64,000 nt of DNA from Agrostemma githago (lineage: Eukaryota > Streptophyta > Magnoliopsida > Caryophyllales > Caryophyllaceae), in contig OY288243.1 in NCBI GenBank assembly GCA_958450325.1, positions 24,830,844 to 24,894,843 on the forward strand, read 5' to 3'. A program made the translations under genes and the position numbers. Within the stretch, counting starts at the first letter, position 1. The number at the start of each line of letters is the position of its first letter. Positions 11,925 to 21,350 of the stretch are shown here, piece by piece. The notes below the pieces were generated by a model. The model ran no database searches and was not told where the DNA came from. It was given only the letters and a program-made list of their open reading frames with translations.

Positions 11925-12639
11925 ATTTTTTTTTTTTTTTTTTTGGTAAAGGGTAAGTATATATAAATTCCAATGTTCAATGTACAAATCAGAGACTACA
12001 TCATTTTATGTAGCCATCTAGGATCTCTAGTCCGAATAGGGTATTTGATCTTACACAATATTCGATTCTTACCATCCGATTTTATCGCCTTAGCAATGCA
12101 TTGTGGACGCTGCAATTTTCCTTCGATCCTGCATAAATTCCGACTCTTCCAGATGTGATAGAACGCGGCATTAATCATTGCTCTCAGGATTTTGCATTGA
12201 AGCTTGGAACCCCGAATTTTAGTTGCCCAAACGAGCCCATTCCGACGCGGGATCGATTTCTCTACCCACTCACCAAGTATCCCCATAACTCGTGAGCTCC
12301 ACCTACAACCGAAAAATAAATGCTCCAGATTCTCCTCCTCCTCTTCACAAAAATAACATCTGTCAGAATTCGCTACCCCAACCCGTGCCAATTTTTTCCT
12401 CGTGTTTAAAGCACCCCTAAACACTAGCCATGAAATGAAACTATGTCTCGGGACACTCCAACCACTCCAAACCATTCTAGCCCAAGGAATTTTCGGCCTA
12501 GAAGGTCTAAGTTCATGATAGGCACTCGAAATAGAGTAACGATTACTCGATCCATGCCAAAGTCCATTTGCAAACATGCTTTTAATCTTCTCCTTTGCCT
12601 GACAGATTTTCCTCCACGCCCAAGTAGCCTCTGTGTTGG
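11925..12639 (-). mobile_element. 5'-truncated L1-type LINE fragment
   Basis: The minus strand carries the C-terminal end of a LINE ORF2. It has a zinc-binding motif CYFCEEEEENLEHLFFGC (CX2CX7HX4C) of the zf-RVT type found after plant L1 reverse transcriptases, preceded by W-rich sequence such as PWARMVWSGWSVPRHSF. The frame is open from the truncation point (about 12639) to about 11996. A tail of about 18 T on the plus strand (near 11925-11944) is the poly(A) end. An 11-bp duplication TATGGGAGCGA flanks it (11914-11924 and 12640-12650). It is dead on arrival: no RT or endonuclease domain. Confidence 0.92.
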
Positions 12640-12650
12640 TATGGGAGCGA

Positions 12651-13633
12651 TTTTATTGGTATATGAAGTTTTGATTTTTGGAGCTTTGATGAAGCTTGGA
12701 TGATTTGATGAGTTATCATAAATCAAAAGAAGCTTTATTATTATTATTATCTCCCATGATGAAGATCAAGTTATTCTTGCTCGGTTTTTCTATTTTTTTT
12801 CCTACAACTTCAAGCTCGGTGGGATTTTTATTGGAAAACGTGAGTTAGAATGTTGGTTTTTGAGCTTGGTATAAGCTTTTGGGGACGGGATTTTGGATCC
12901 CGGGGTATTATTTGTCATTTGGGTAGAAGGTTCGGTATGCTATTAATGAATGAAGGCTTCCCGGCCGTGAGCATTACCATCACGGCCGGGACGAGGTGAG
13001 CAAAAATCTGGGGCTTCTGTGATGCCATCCCCACCGTGAGCATCACCATCACGGCCGGGACGGCTAGTCTTCGAGCCCTGTTCGTTTATTTCACAATTCC
13101 AAGCCCAAACCCCCCATTCATTTAAATACCCGACCCGCCCCCACTCACCTCTCACAACCCGACGCTCCCCCTCATTAACCAGCCCAGCCCGACCCTCCTC
13201 CTCACAAAACAACCCCAACCCAACCCATTCCGACCCCAATACTAACTCCTTTCCCAATTCAAACTCAACCATCATCTTCAACCTCCATACTACCTTCATC
13301 CTAAAAATCCCAACTTCAAATAAACCCCAAAACACCATAGCTCCTCCAATACTTCACCAAATCACATCAAATCTCTTCCTAAACACTCCAAAACTGATTT
13401 CTATCACTTTAGTAACTATCTTAGGCCCATTCTCTACCCTCTAAACCCTCAAAAACTTAAAAATTTGAGTTTTTTATCCCAAAATTTTCCAAAATCCGAA
13501 TTTGGGGTTTTGTTACCCTACTCGATTAAGCTTGTTGAAGTTTGTTTTGGAGGCCTATTATACCAACTTCAAGCTTCTATTGGGCGTTTTTTGTGGGTTC
13601 TAACTAGTATTTTTGGGTGAAAATCGAATTTAG
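12651..13633 (+). other. Athila internal region upstream of the second ORF
   Basis: Noncoding. Around 12950-13075 it carries two GC-rich palindromes closely resembling the U3 hairpin module of this element's own LTRs: CCCGGCCGTGA (12960-12970) with TCACGGCCGGG (12980-12990), and a second copy near 13030-13060. A C-rich, pyrimidine-biased stretch follows (about 13090-13330). It could serve as a leader or splice-acceptor region for the downstream ORF, but no junction can be assigned. Confidence 0.5.
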
Positions 13634-15158
13634 ATGTTTAGCCTATTTGGAGCTTCTTCATCAACAATGGTGAACACTAGAAGAAAAGGGAAGCAGGTAG
13701 CTAGCAAGAAAAGAAAGAATGTGTCAACTTCAAGAGTCGAGGTCGAGGTAGCGGCCGAGGAACTGGAAATTCCATGCCACCCTAATTTTCCTAACCTTGC
13801 TTTTGGGTCGGAGTCACAAAAGGAGCAATTCTCTAAGCTCCTCGGTAAGCCTCTTGAACCGACTCGATTCCTTTGCAAAATAATCCTTAGAAAACTCGGT
13901 ATTCTTGAGCAAAGTCGGGAATTATTTGTGGGAATGGAGATGGAACAATGGCTTCTATAACTACTCCCTCCCCGATTTTGGTGCTCTTTTTGGTCTCCCT
14001 TCCCCTTCTAATTGTGAAATACCTGCCGGATTTAATGAGGCCGATGTTTGGCGTAGCATAACCGGTCTTACCCTTGTTGACTTTAGACGGTTGTCTAGCC
14101 GTCATGTCCATCACCCGGTTCTACGTTTGTGGCATCACTTGATTGCGGGTACTATCTTTAGGCGGAACGTAATGGGTACTTTCACCCAACAAGAATTGAC
14201 TATACTCGAGGCTTACTTGAATGTGAAAAGCCAACCTAGATTTGCCCCCGACCTTCCCCTTGCTCTAGCTAAACATTTTCAAAAGGTAAGTAAGGCGGGG
14301 AAGCATGTGGGTGAGATTGTCTTTGGGAGCCTTATAACCCATTTGGCTAAGACGGTTGATGAGCAGCTTCGGGTGGACGAGTTGATCCCCGTACCAGGGG
14401 AAACGAGCATAGATGAGGATCTCTTGGCTAGGTTCCATAGGTGGATTGCTTTTGATTGGGAACATAAAAGGTACCAATGGAATACCTCGGGTCGGGCACG
14501 TTTCTTTTTACCTTGCCATACGCTTCCGACCCTTGTGTCTTTACCACACTCCCTCGGCCCGGTCCCAAAGCCTAAATTTTTATTACCCGGTGCGGGAGGT
14601 GATCATGGTGTCTCTTCCTCTCGTACTCCGCATCCACATGCTAGTGTTGAGCCCCCGCAACGACCATCACCGCAACCACAACAACAAGAAGCTACCCGAC
14701 CCCATCCCTTCTATCCTTCACCTCCAGCATGCGTGTATATCCCTCCGTACACCCCTTACACTCCTTTTGCCTTTCCTCAGCCCCCGGCCGATGCATCTAT
14801 GGCCGCAATGTTTAATGAGCTACACCTTGGGCAATATGAGCAGCGGAGAGATGACTATTATGCCCAATACCCCGGCTTCTACCTTCTAGCATATCAGGGG
14901 TACATTGATCCGCGAGGCAACCTACCATCTTGGTTTCGGCCCGAATTCTTTCATAACCACGGTAATCCAGGTGGTAGTGGTGCTATGATGATGGATGACG
15001 AGGAGTTCGAGGCCGAGGATGCCTTTGATGCCAATGTGGGGGTGGGTAATGATGAAGCAGATGAAGATGGAGATGACAATTCCGATGAAGGTGATAATGA
15101 TGAGGAGGATGGAGGTGACGATAATGAGGACGAGCAAAGTGATGACTTTGATTTATGA
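13634..15158 (+). pseudogene. Athila second ORF (ATHILA ORF-1 / env-position protein), frameshifted
   Basis: It starts at ATG 13634 or, with a better context, ATG 13667 (MVNTRRKGKQ). The first frame ends at 13960. The next frame, open from about 13905, continues to TGA 15156-15158, so one frameshift lies between about 13905 and 13940. The product would be about 500 residues: a basic N-terminus, a central region with LPDFGALFGLPSPS and LRLWHHLIAGTIFRR, a Pro/Gln/His-rich linker, and a very acidic Asp/Glu tail from about 14985. Its position and basic-to-acidic layout fit the ATHILA ORF-1 family, whose function is unknown. No signal peptide or membrane segment is evident, so an envelope role is not supported by this sequence. 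Confidence 0.75.
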
Positions 15159-17392
15159 AACGATGGAGATGTGTTAGTTGCTAATCATTTGGTAGGGCGA
15201 CTTTCTTTTCTTTTCCGTTTTTGTTGCTCGTCTTATGTTTGTCCCCTTCCTATTTTATGAGTGTTTTGGTGGCCCTCGAGGCCTTTTGATGATTGCTCCT
15301 AGTTGTTCTGGATGACGTGATTACGTCAAGAATCACTTGAAAATCCAAATTGACAATTATTTTCTTTTATTTCTCTTAGTTTTTTTTAATCGTTAGCATT
15401 TAGTCGAAATCGGGCGGAATCGGAGCTAGGTGACTTGATTACACCTAGCCTTCCCCTCCCATTTCGTTTTATTTTCTTTTTAACTTTCCACTATCCCTAT
15501 CTTTTCTTGGCTCGGGTCTAGGTGACGTGATTACCCCTAGGCCCGAAACCCTCTAACACTTCTTCATTTTTAGTGTAGTTTTTCGTTTAATTCCTTTATT
15601 TTTATTTTTCTTTTCTTTAGTGACTTTCACACACTACCGATCGAGCATGAGGACATTGCTCGGTTTAAGTGTGGGGGAGCGATAGTTTAGTCGAGTTTAA
15701 GTTTATTTTCATAGTTTTTTCAAAAAAAATCCAAAAATTCCTAAAAATTTGAAAAATCTCAAAAAAAAAAAAAATTGTGTCTTATTTTTCCTTCTTGTTC
15801 GTGTCTTGTATATTTGTCGTTTGTGTGCGTTTTGCCTCTCTTTTTCCTTGTAGGTTGCTCATTGCCATGAATTTCGGGAAGCTCTAGAGATATTCGGTGA
15901 TATCGCTCCATCTCTTTTTCCTTTTTCCGTTGTGGAGTTTGGAGATTATTTTTGTGGTGATGGTTGCTCGGGTGGAGCTTTGTGAAGTTTGGGTTGACCA
16001 AGTAGCTTGCTTGGTTTGTAAGGGGTGGTGTTTGTGTATTTTATGTGTTCGTCTTGCATGTTTAATTTCCTTTTTCTTTCTTCTTTGTGTGTTTTTCTCT
16101 TCTTTTGTCCTTGTATTGGATAGTTTGTGTTAGGTGTAGGAAAAGTTTTTCGAAAACCCGGTTGTGTAATTTGGGTGCAAGTGCTTCTTATTCCCTAGTT
16201 AGCGTCACATTTTGATTTGTGGACTTTATTCTAGTAGGATGACCTTTAAGCAATGTTTATATTGACCTTTTGCCTTGAGTCCATCTTTTCTACTATGTAT
16301 TTACACCGGGATTTGCATTTGACCACCCCGGAGTGTTTAGGCCTTGGTTACTGGGTTTCATTTCCTTAGGTGACCTTATTCAAGTAACCGCTTTCTAGTC
16401 CAAATTTTTCACCTTTTTGTGGGCTAGGAAGGGGTGCACACCTAACTTACCTATTTTCCTACCATTCCTCCGTTCTAAATAAAAAGCTTTGGAAAACGAA
16501 ATTGGCAAATTGCATTATAATGTCAAGCATGGGCAAGCCAATCGAGATAGAAAAGGGCTTCGAAAAAAAACGAAAAATGCCCAAAAATTTGCCCTCAATT
16601 GATTGACTTAAGGAGAGAAGAAAAAGAAAATCAAAAGTAAAAAATGTTAGCCCCAAGTCAAAAAGAAAAGAACAAACAATGAAAAACCCAAAACTCCAAA
16701 AAAAATTCCAAAAAAAACAAAAATAATAAGCCTTTTCCTTTGCCGATGCGTCGCCGTGAAGGGCCTACCAACGGACCGAGTCCCGAGGAAGGAAGATAGC
16801 GGTGACTATTCGATTATCCTCCCTTTTCTTTAGCATGTTCACCTTTTTCTTTGGACTAGTTGGTTACTTTGAGTTTGGGACGACCCTCTAAGCTTTGCTT
16901 AGGGAATGAAATTTCACTTACCTACAGTGTCGACTCGCTCCGGGGTTCATCCTTATCCACTCCATTTATCGTCCTGGTGTAGGTTTTCTTTAGTAGATTA
17001 AGGACCTAGGCAAGTTGTCAATATAATTGTTGTTTAGCCGTCATTCTATTAGAATTTGTGTCCCTTTCATCTTGTGCAGCTAACTTGGGAATGTTTCACT
17101 TGCCTTGGGTTCATGTCCGGTGTCTTTCCCACCGTTTTGATAGGAACTCGGTGTTTCCTTAGTTTGGATGCGTCTCTTTTTGTGTGTTTGTGTGTTTGTT
17201 TGTTTTGTGTGTGAGGCATATCCATCATTTTTGTCACAAGACCTCACTTGTCTTGCGTGGAGTGTTCTACCTCATGGACACTTCGGCATGAGTTTAAAGG
17301 GCGTAGGGTGCGCTAATACCCACTCGTCTAGTAGTCTAATTTTTAGTTAGTTAGTTAGTTAGTTCATGCTTACTCGAGGGCGGGTAAGGGTT
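15159..17392 (+). other. Athila 3' untranslated region
   Basis: Long noncoding region with T-rich and A-rich runs (for example 15718-15775 and 16680-16730) and a short TTAG microsatellite (about 17344-17363). An internal copy of the PPT motif lies at 15667-15679. No gene was supported. Confidence 0.65.
15667..15679 (+). other. Internal PPT-like motif
   Basis: AAGTGTGGGGGAG is identical to the motif directly before the 3' LTR (17393-17405). It is a candidate internal or central polypurine tract about 1.7 kb upstream of the LTR. Confidence 0.5.
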
Positions 17393-17406
17393 AAGTGTGG
17401 GGGAGT
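17393..17406 (+). other. Polypurine tract of the Athila element
   Basis: AAGTGTGGGGGAGT ends directly at the 3' LTR. This is the expected primer site for plus-strand DNA synthesis. Confidence 0.85.
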
Positions 17407-17778
17407 TGATTTGCCTAATTTATATCGTCTTTCCTTCTTGTCTCACTTATTTTTTCCTTAGTTTAATCGCTTTTAGAAGCGATTTTTGGGCTACTAATGT
17501 CTTCTTTTGAGTTATCTTGTGTTTCGAGGTTCCTATGACAAGAACGCGGCTTTTGGAGTCGATTTCTACGTCGTAAGCGCCTTTTCCGAGTCACGAGGCA
17601 TCCTTAGAGCCGAGGAAAAGCAAGAATGAATCATCTCGGGAGGCTACATGACCGTGTAGCAAGCCGTGAAAAAGAGACGAGAGAAAGGAAGAAGATTGAG
17701 GCGGCCGTCATGGCTGTGACCATTACCATCACGGCCGGGACGAAATGAGCCAAAAGTCAGAGGCTACTGTGAAGCCAT

Positions 17779-17941
17779 CCCGACCGTGACCATCACCATC
17801 ACGGCCGGGACGGGAGGTAATCCCGACCGTGACCATCACCATCACGGCCGGGACGGGAGGTAATCCCGACCGTGACCATCACCATCACGGCCGGGACGGG
17901 AGGTAATCCCGACCGTGACCATCACCATCACGGCCGAGACG
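17779..17941 (+). repeat. 43-bp palindromic minisatellite in U3, four copies
   Basis: Units start at 17779, 17822, 17865 and 17908. Each carries arms CCCGACCGTGA and TCACGGCCGGG around a CCATCACCA loop, followed by an ACGGGAGGTAAT linker; the last unit is partial. Only one unit is present in the 5' LTR. The array ends about 50 bp before the TATA box. Confidence 0.95.
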
Positions 17942-17993
17942 GCCCCTGCTCCTACCCCGCTTCATTGTTACATTTCTCTCGCTTATGGAACCC

Positions 17994-18001
17994 TATATAT
18001 A
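17994..18001 (+). promoter_or_regulatory. TATA box of the Athila 3' LTR
   Basis: TATATATA in the same ACCC...CCC context as at 630-637. It could drive read-out transcription toward 19022. Confidence 0.6.
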
Positions 18002-19039
18002 CCCTCCTCTAGTAATTTTTGAAGGCACGAAACCCTATATAGAAACACTCTACTTTTAGCTTAATCTTACATTAATTTCTCCTTAATCTTTCTCTAATTT
18101 TAGCTTAATCTTAGAACACTTGTGTAAATTGTGAAGCTCTTGAAGATTTCATCATTATTGACACATTGGTGGATGTTCTTGGGTTATCATCTATACAAGT
18201 TTCAATCTTTCCATTTCTTTCTTATGTTGGTATAATTTCTCTAGTCTATTCTCTTTCAATCTTAGATATTTTATTAAAGTTTCAATCTTTTCCTCTAGAT
18301 TATTGTTTTCCATTGTTTATCTTGCATTATGAATGTGTTGGCTTTTATGTTACTTTCCTTTGTTCATGCTAGTTTTAGTTTAGTTATGTGTGAGTAGATT
18401 TTTGTAGGGTTAGTGGGGAGATTAGACGTTAATTGTGGGTGATTAGGGTTAAGTGTGGGTAAAGGTTGAGTCTTTATTGCTTGTTGCTTGTTTTGCATGT
18501 TAAGTGTTTGATGAATTGTTTGTTAGAGTGGTAGTGGCCATGCTACTTTTACTTGTTTCTTCTTCCTTGATGTTTACTTGACTTCTAATTGATTCTTCAT
18601 GTTTGGAGTAATAACTTGCATGAATTCTTGGGTTTGTTTTCATTGCGAGAGCACAAGCTTACCTTAGTGATTAGGTGATACCCTTATCCTCGTTTTTCCC
18701 ACGAGCCTTTTACGTCTATGAACCCGACCTAACCCTACTCTTTTTCCTATTTGAATTCATCTTCACTTTTAGCTATTGCTCTAGTTGTTTGTTGCTTTAG
18801 TTTAATGTTATTTGAATCGTTTAGTTTATGTTAATCTTAGTTTGTAGTCTTCCCAAACCTAAAATTATCTTTTTCCATTGTTTCTTGTGATTTGTCTTGT
18901 CCCTAAGCTTACTCTAGTTTATTCTCTACCGTCTCCGTGGACCAACCCAACTTGCCCCTAGCTACTAGTAAGGTTAAGTTAGTTTATTTGGTGTTGGGGT
19001 CGACGACAAATCCTACCATCATAAATATACTCATCTTAC

Positions 19040-19118
19040 CTCGAACTTGTTCAACAACCTCGAGCATAAGATCATCAAAGGAATATTTCGACTGTAAATT
19101 CTCGATGAAAAGTACCAT
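19040..19118 (-). CDS. Possible first coding exon of an unidentified host gene
   Basis: On the minus strand an ATG at 19118 opens a 26-codon frame beginning MVLFIENLQSKYSFDDL. It ends at a good donor, CGAG|GTAAGATGAG (intron from 19039 downward). The Athila element inserted 13-17 bp into that intron. Further exons would lie left of position 1. An overlapping minus-strand frame (19278-19075) offers another reading. I do not recognise the peptide. Evidence is limited to one start, one open frame and one donor site. Confidence 0.25.
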
Positions 19119-19599
19119 TGGATAGTATAAAGATGAAGCTTGATGAGTGGAAAAAAATTGGGTAGAAAAAATTTGGGTGATGGAATGAATTAGTTTGAAA
19201 TGGGTTGAGAGAGATTGAGAGAGGTTGGTGTGATTGACATGGGGAGCAAATCATGCCTGCTGCTACTGCTGTTGTCAAGTTGCGCGGTTGATTTGCTTTT
19301 TTTTAAACACAAGATAATCCAAGCCATCCATTTAACATAAGATCAAGGGTCACAAACATAACTTCCCAATTTCTCAATCCACCACCAATTTCTTTGATCC
19401 TCCCTCCCTCTCTCTCTCTCTCTCTATCATTCTATTTTTAAGAGTTATTCTCTTCCATTTTTCACATTATCCTCTATTGATTACGTAAAGAATAAGTCAC
19501 ATTCGCGGGGTTAGAAACCTTACGACCCCTTATTTTAAATTGTTATCTAACCAAACTTTGGATAAGTTATTTTAACTTTTGAGGATCAATTACATCCTA
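19119..19599. other. Host flank and unassigned junction to the chromovirus
   Basis: Contains a CT microsatellite at 19398-19426 (GA on the minus strand, as in many plant 5' leaders). The point where host DNA gives way to chromovirus DNA lies somewhere before 19600, but no LTR, PBS or target duplication marks it. Confidence 0.4.
19398..19426. repeat. CT/GA microsatellite
   Basis: Run of CCCT followed by about nine CT dinucleotides. Confidence 0.9.
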
Positions 19600-20081
19600 A
19601 TGAAGCCAGATAATCAAAACATGGACATGACCCCCGAGAGACGGAACATGTTTAAAAAATGGCTAGCTGCAAACAAGGCTGCAGAATATAACCGCAGAGA
19701 TAACCAAACCAATTAGATTGATAAGGCCTGTGAGTTTAAATTCCATTTCAAACCTTTCCAGTACGAATTGATTATTAAAAATGAGCAGTTAATAGACGCG
19801 AACGTCAGTTTAAGAGATATGGACCAGACTACTTTGTAGGAACAATAGTAGAGTACGGATGTTGGTGCAGAAATATGGAGACCGGATTTCTTTATGCTCA
19901 GGTACCTGATGAATGGAAAACCCTCTTTGCCGTAGACTTCCTTGGGAATAAATATAAAGATTGGTGGCAAGGGATATGGACACCTAACGGATTTTATATT
20001 AAGTGGGGCGAGTTTAAAATACCATTGTACTATTTTGATAAAGGTCTAGATAGAAAGCTTGTAAAATCTAACAAACTTTAG
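19600..20081 (+). pseudogene. Extra ORF upstream of chromovirus gag, broken
   Basis: An ATG at 19600 opens a short frame (MKPDNQNMDMTPERR...) stopped by TAG after 38 codons. The same frame continues with coding-like composition to about 19840. After a frame change a Trp- and aromatic-rich frame runs to TAG at 20079-20081 (KYKDWWQGIWTPNGFYIKW). Its position 165 bp before gag and its similar state of decay suggest an additional sense ORF of this family of about 160 residues. No match was recognised. The alternative is a degraded captured sequence. Confidence 0.45.
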
Positions 20082-20245
20082 TGTTATTCTGTAATCGTAT
20101 GAATAAAGGACGTAAACAACTTTTGTAATATGTTGTAAAACTTTCCGAAGTATGTTATATATATAATTTGGTACCTAACTAATTAAATGGCATTGTGTGT
20201 AAATTCTTGATTTTTGTAACCTTTGCGCATTAACGAAAATCACAG

Positions 20246-21350
20246 ATGACGAGAAACGGAAACAATCAGGAAGAAACAAGACGTCAACACTTTGAAGACG
20301 TTATCACCGGGATGGCCAACCAGTTAGCCGCAACCCAAGCCCTTTTAACCCAAGTTATGAATGATAACCATCAGAACCCTAATCCTAACCATCAGTCAGC
20401 TTTTGAAAAATTCTCTAAACATCGACTCTCTACCTATTCTGATCAGACAACCCCACAGACCTATTTGAATGGTTAGAAGAAATGGAAAAGCTTTTGAAAC
20501 TTAGCCATACACCTATTGGAGAAATGGTGGAGGTAGCAACCTACTTTTTAAAAGAAGAAGCCAATAGTTGGTGGAGAATTGCTAAGGAAGGACATACAAC
20601 CACACCCGGAGCCGGTTGGAAAGACTTTAGGGGAAGGATTGAGGATAAGTTTTACCCTGCCACAATGAGATAGCAGAAGGAACATGAGTTTAACCAGTTA
20701 GTAATGGGATATATGACCTTACCTGACTATACTAAGTATGAGGAGTTATCCAAATTTGCTAAGAGACTAATACTAGATTAACCCTCTAGAATCGCCCAAT
20801 ATGTTCGGGGAATGGAAACTGAATTAGGAAAAATTAAGTCAGGACTTGAATTTGATACTTTTCAGAAAGCTTATGAGAAAGCCTTAATTATTGTGAACAA
20901 TGTGAACCAAGCTGATAAGAAGAAGAAGAAACCCTTTATTCCAACTGTATCACAATCCAATTTCATTCAGAAACCCTTTTTCAACAGGAATAATTCTAAC
21001 CAGAACAATTTCATGAAACCAGTGTATAAGAACAACTACCAAAAACCTAACTACCAGAATACTAGCCGAGCCAACAATACCTCTTTTACAAAACAACCGC
21101 AAACAAAAGATGTTGGGACCTTTTTTCTGTGCAAACGTCCACCTCACCCTAACAAGCAATGTAGTGGCCAACCTATCACATGCTTCTACTGTAAAGTGGA
21201 AGGACACAAGTCATTTCAGTGTCCAAACAAGCCAGGAACTAACGTGAATCAGGGACCGCCTTATGCAAAAATTCAGGGAAAGGTCTATGCCTTGACAAAG
21301 AAGGACGCAAAGAAATTTGAGGATGTCGATGTTGTCTCTGGTATGTTTTC
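20246..21350 (+). pseudogene. gag: Chromovirus gag, broken
   Basis: ATG 20246 begins MTRNGNNQEETRRQH. A frameshift near 20460 leads to a TAG at 20474-20476; further stops are TAG 20671-20673 and TAA 20779-20781. Recognisable pieces are the EEANSWW region of the gag domain (about 20555-20575), a lysine-rich stretch and a CCHC zinc knuckle CFYCKVEGHKSFQC (about 21182-21223). The tract before it, CKRPPHPNKQC, resembles the first half of the Tekay-type knuckle region. Gag would form the particle shell; this copy is not translatable as a whole. Confidence 0.85.

Larger units (their letters stand above)
176..19021 (+). mobile_element. Athila-lineage Ty3/gypsy LTR retrotransposon, defective and internally rearranged
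   Basis: Two direct LTRs (176-1662 and 17407-19021) start TGATTTGCC and end CCATCA. They are flanked by a 5-bp duplication TAAAT (171-175 and 19022-19026). The order is LTR, Asp-tRNA PBS, gag, protease, foreign insertions, a second long ORF, a long 3' untranslated region, PPT, LTR. The DLGAS protease motif and a long ORF in the 3' half are typical of the Athila lineage. Reverse transcriptase, RNase H and integrase were not found. Their place is taken by LARD-like sequence, a solo LTR and a LINE, so the copy cannot move by itself. Confidence 0.93.
17407..19021 (+). repeat. 3' LTR of the Athila element
   Basis: A 1615-bp LTR matching 176-1662. The length difference is explained by three extra 43-bp U3 units. 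It ends CCATCA and is followed by the duplication TAAAT (19022-19026). Confidence 0.95.

Noticed and set aside
13634..15158. Calling the Athila second ORF a viral envelope protein
   Set aside because: No signal peptide, transmembrane segment or cysteine pattern is visible. The basic and acidic ends suggest a soluble protein, and the family has no proven function.
17779..17941. CRISPR-like regular repeat array
   Set aside because: Units are directly adjacent with no unique spacers, and the array is inside a plant LTR. The same holds for the 94-bp and 21-bp arrays.
17779..17941. CCATCACCATCAC runs read as His-rich coding sequence
   Set aside because: They lie in U3 upstream of the promoter, outside any supported ORF, and form the loops of hairpins.
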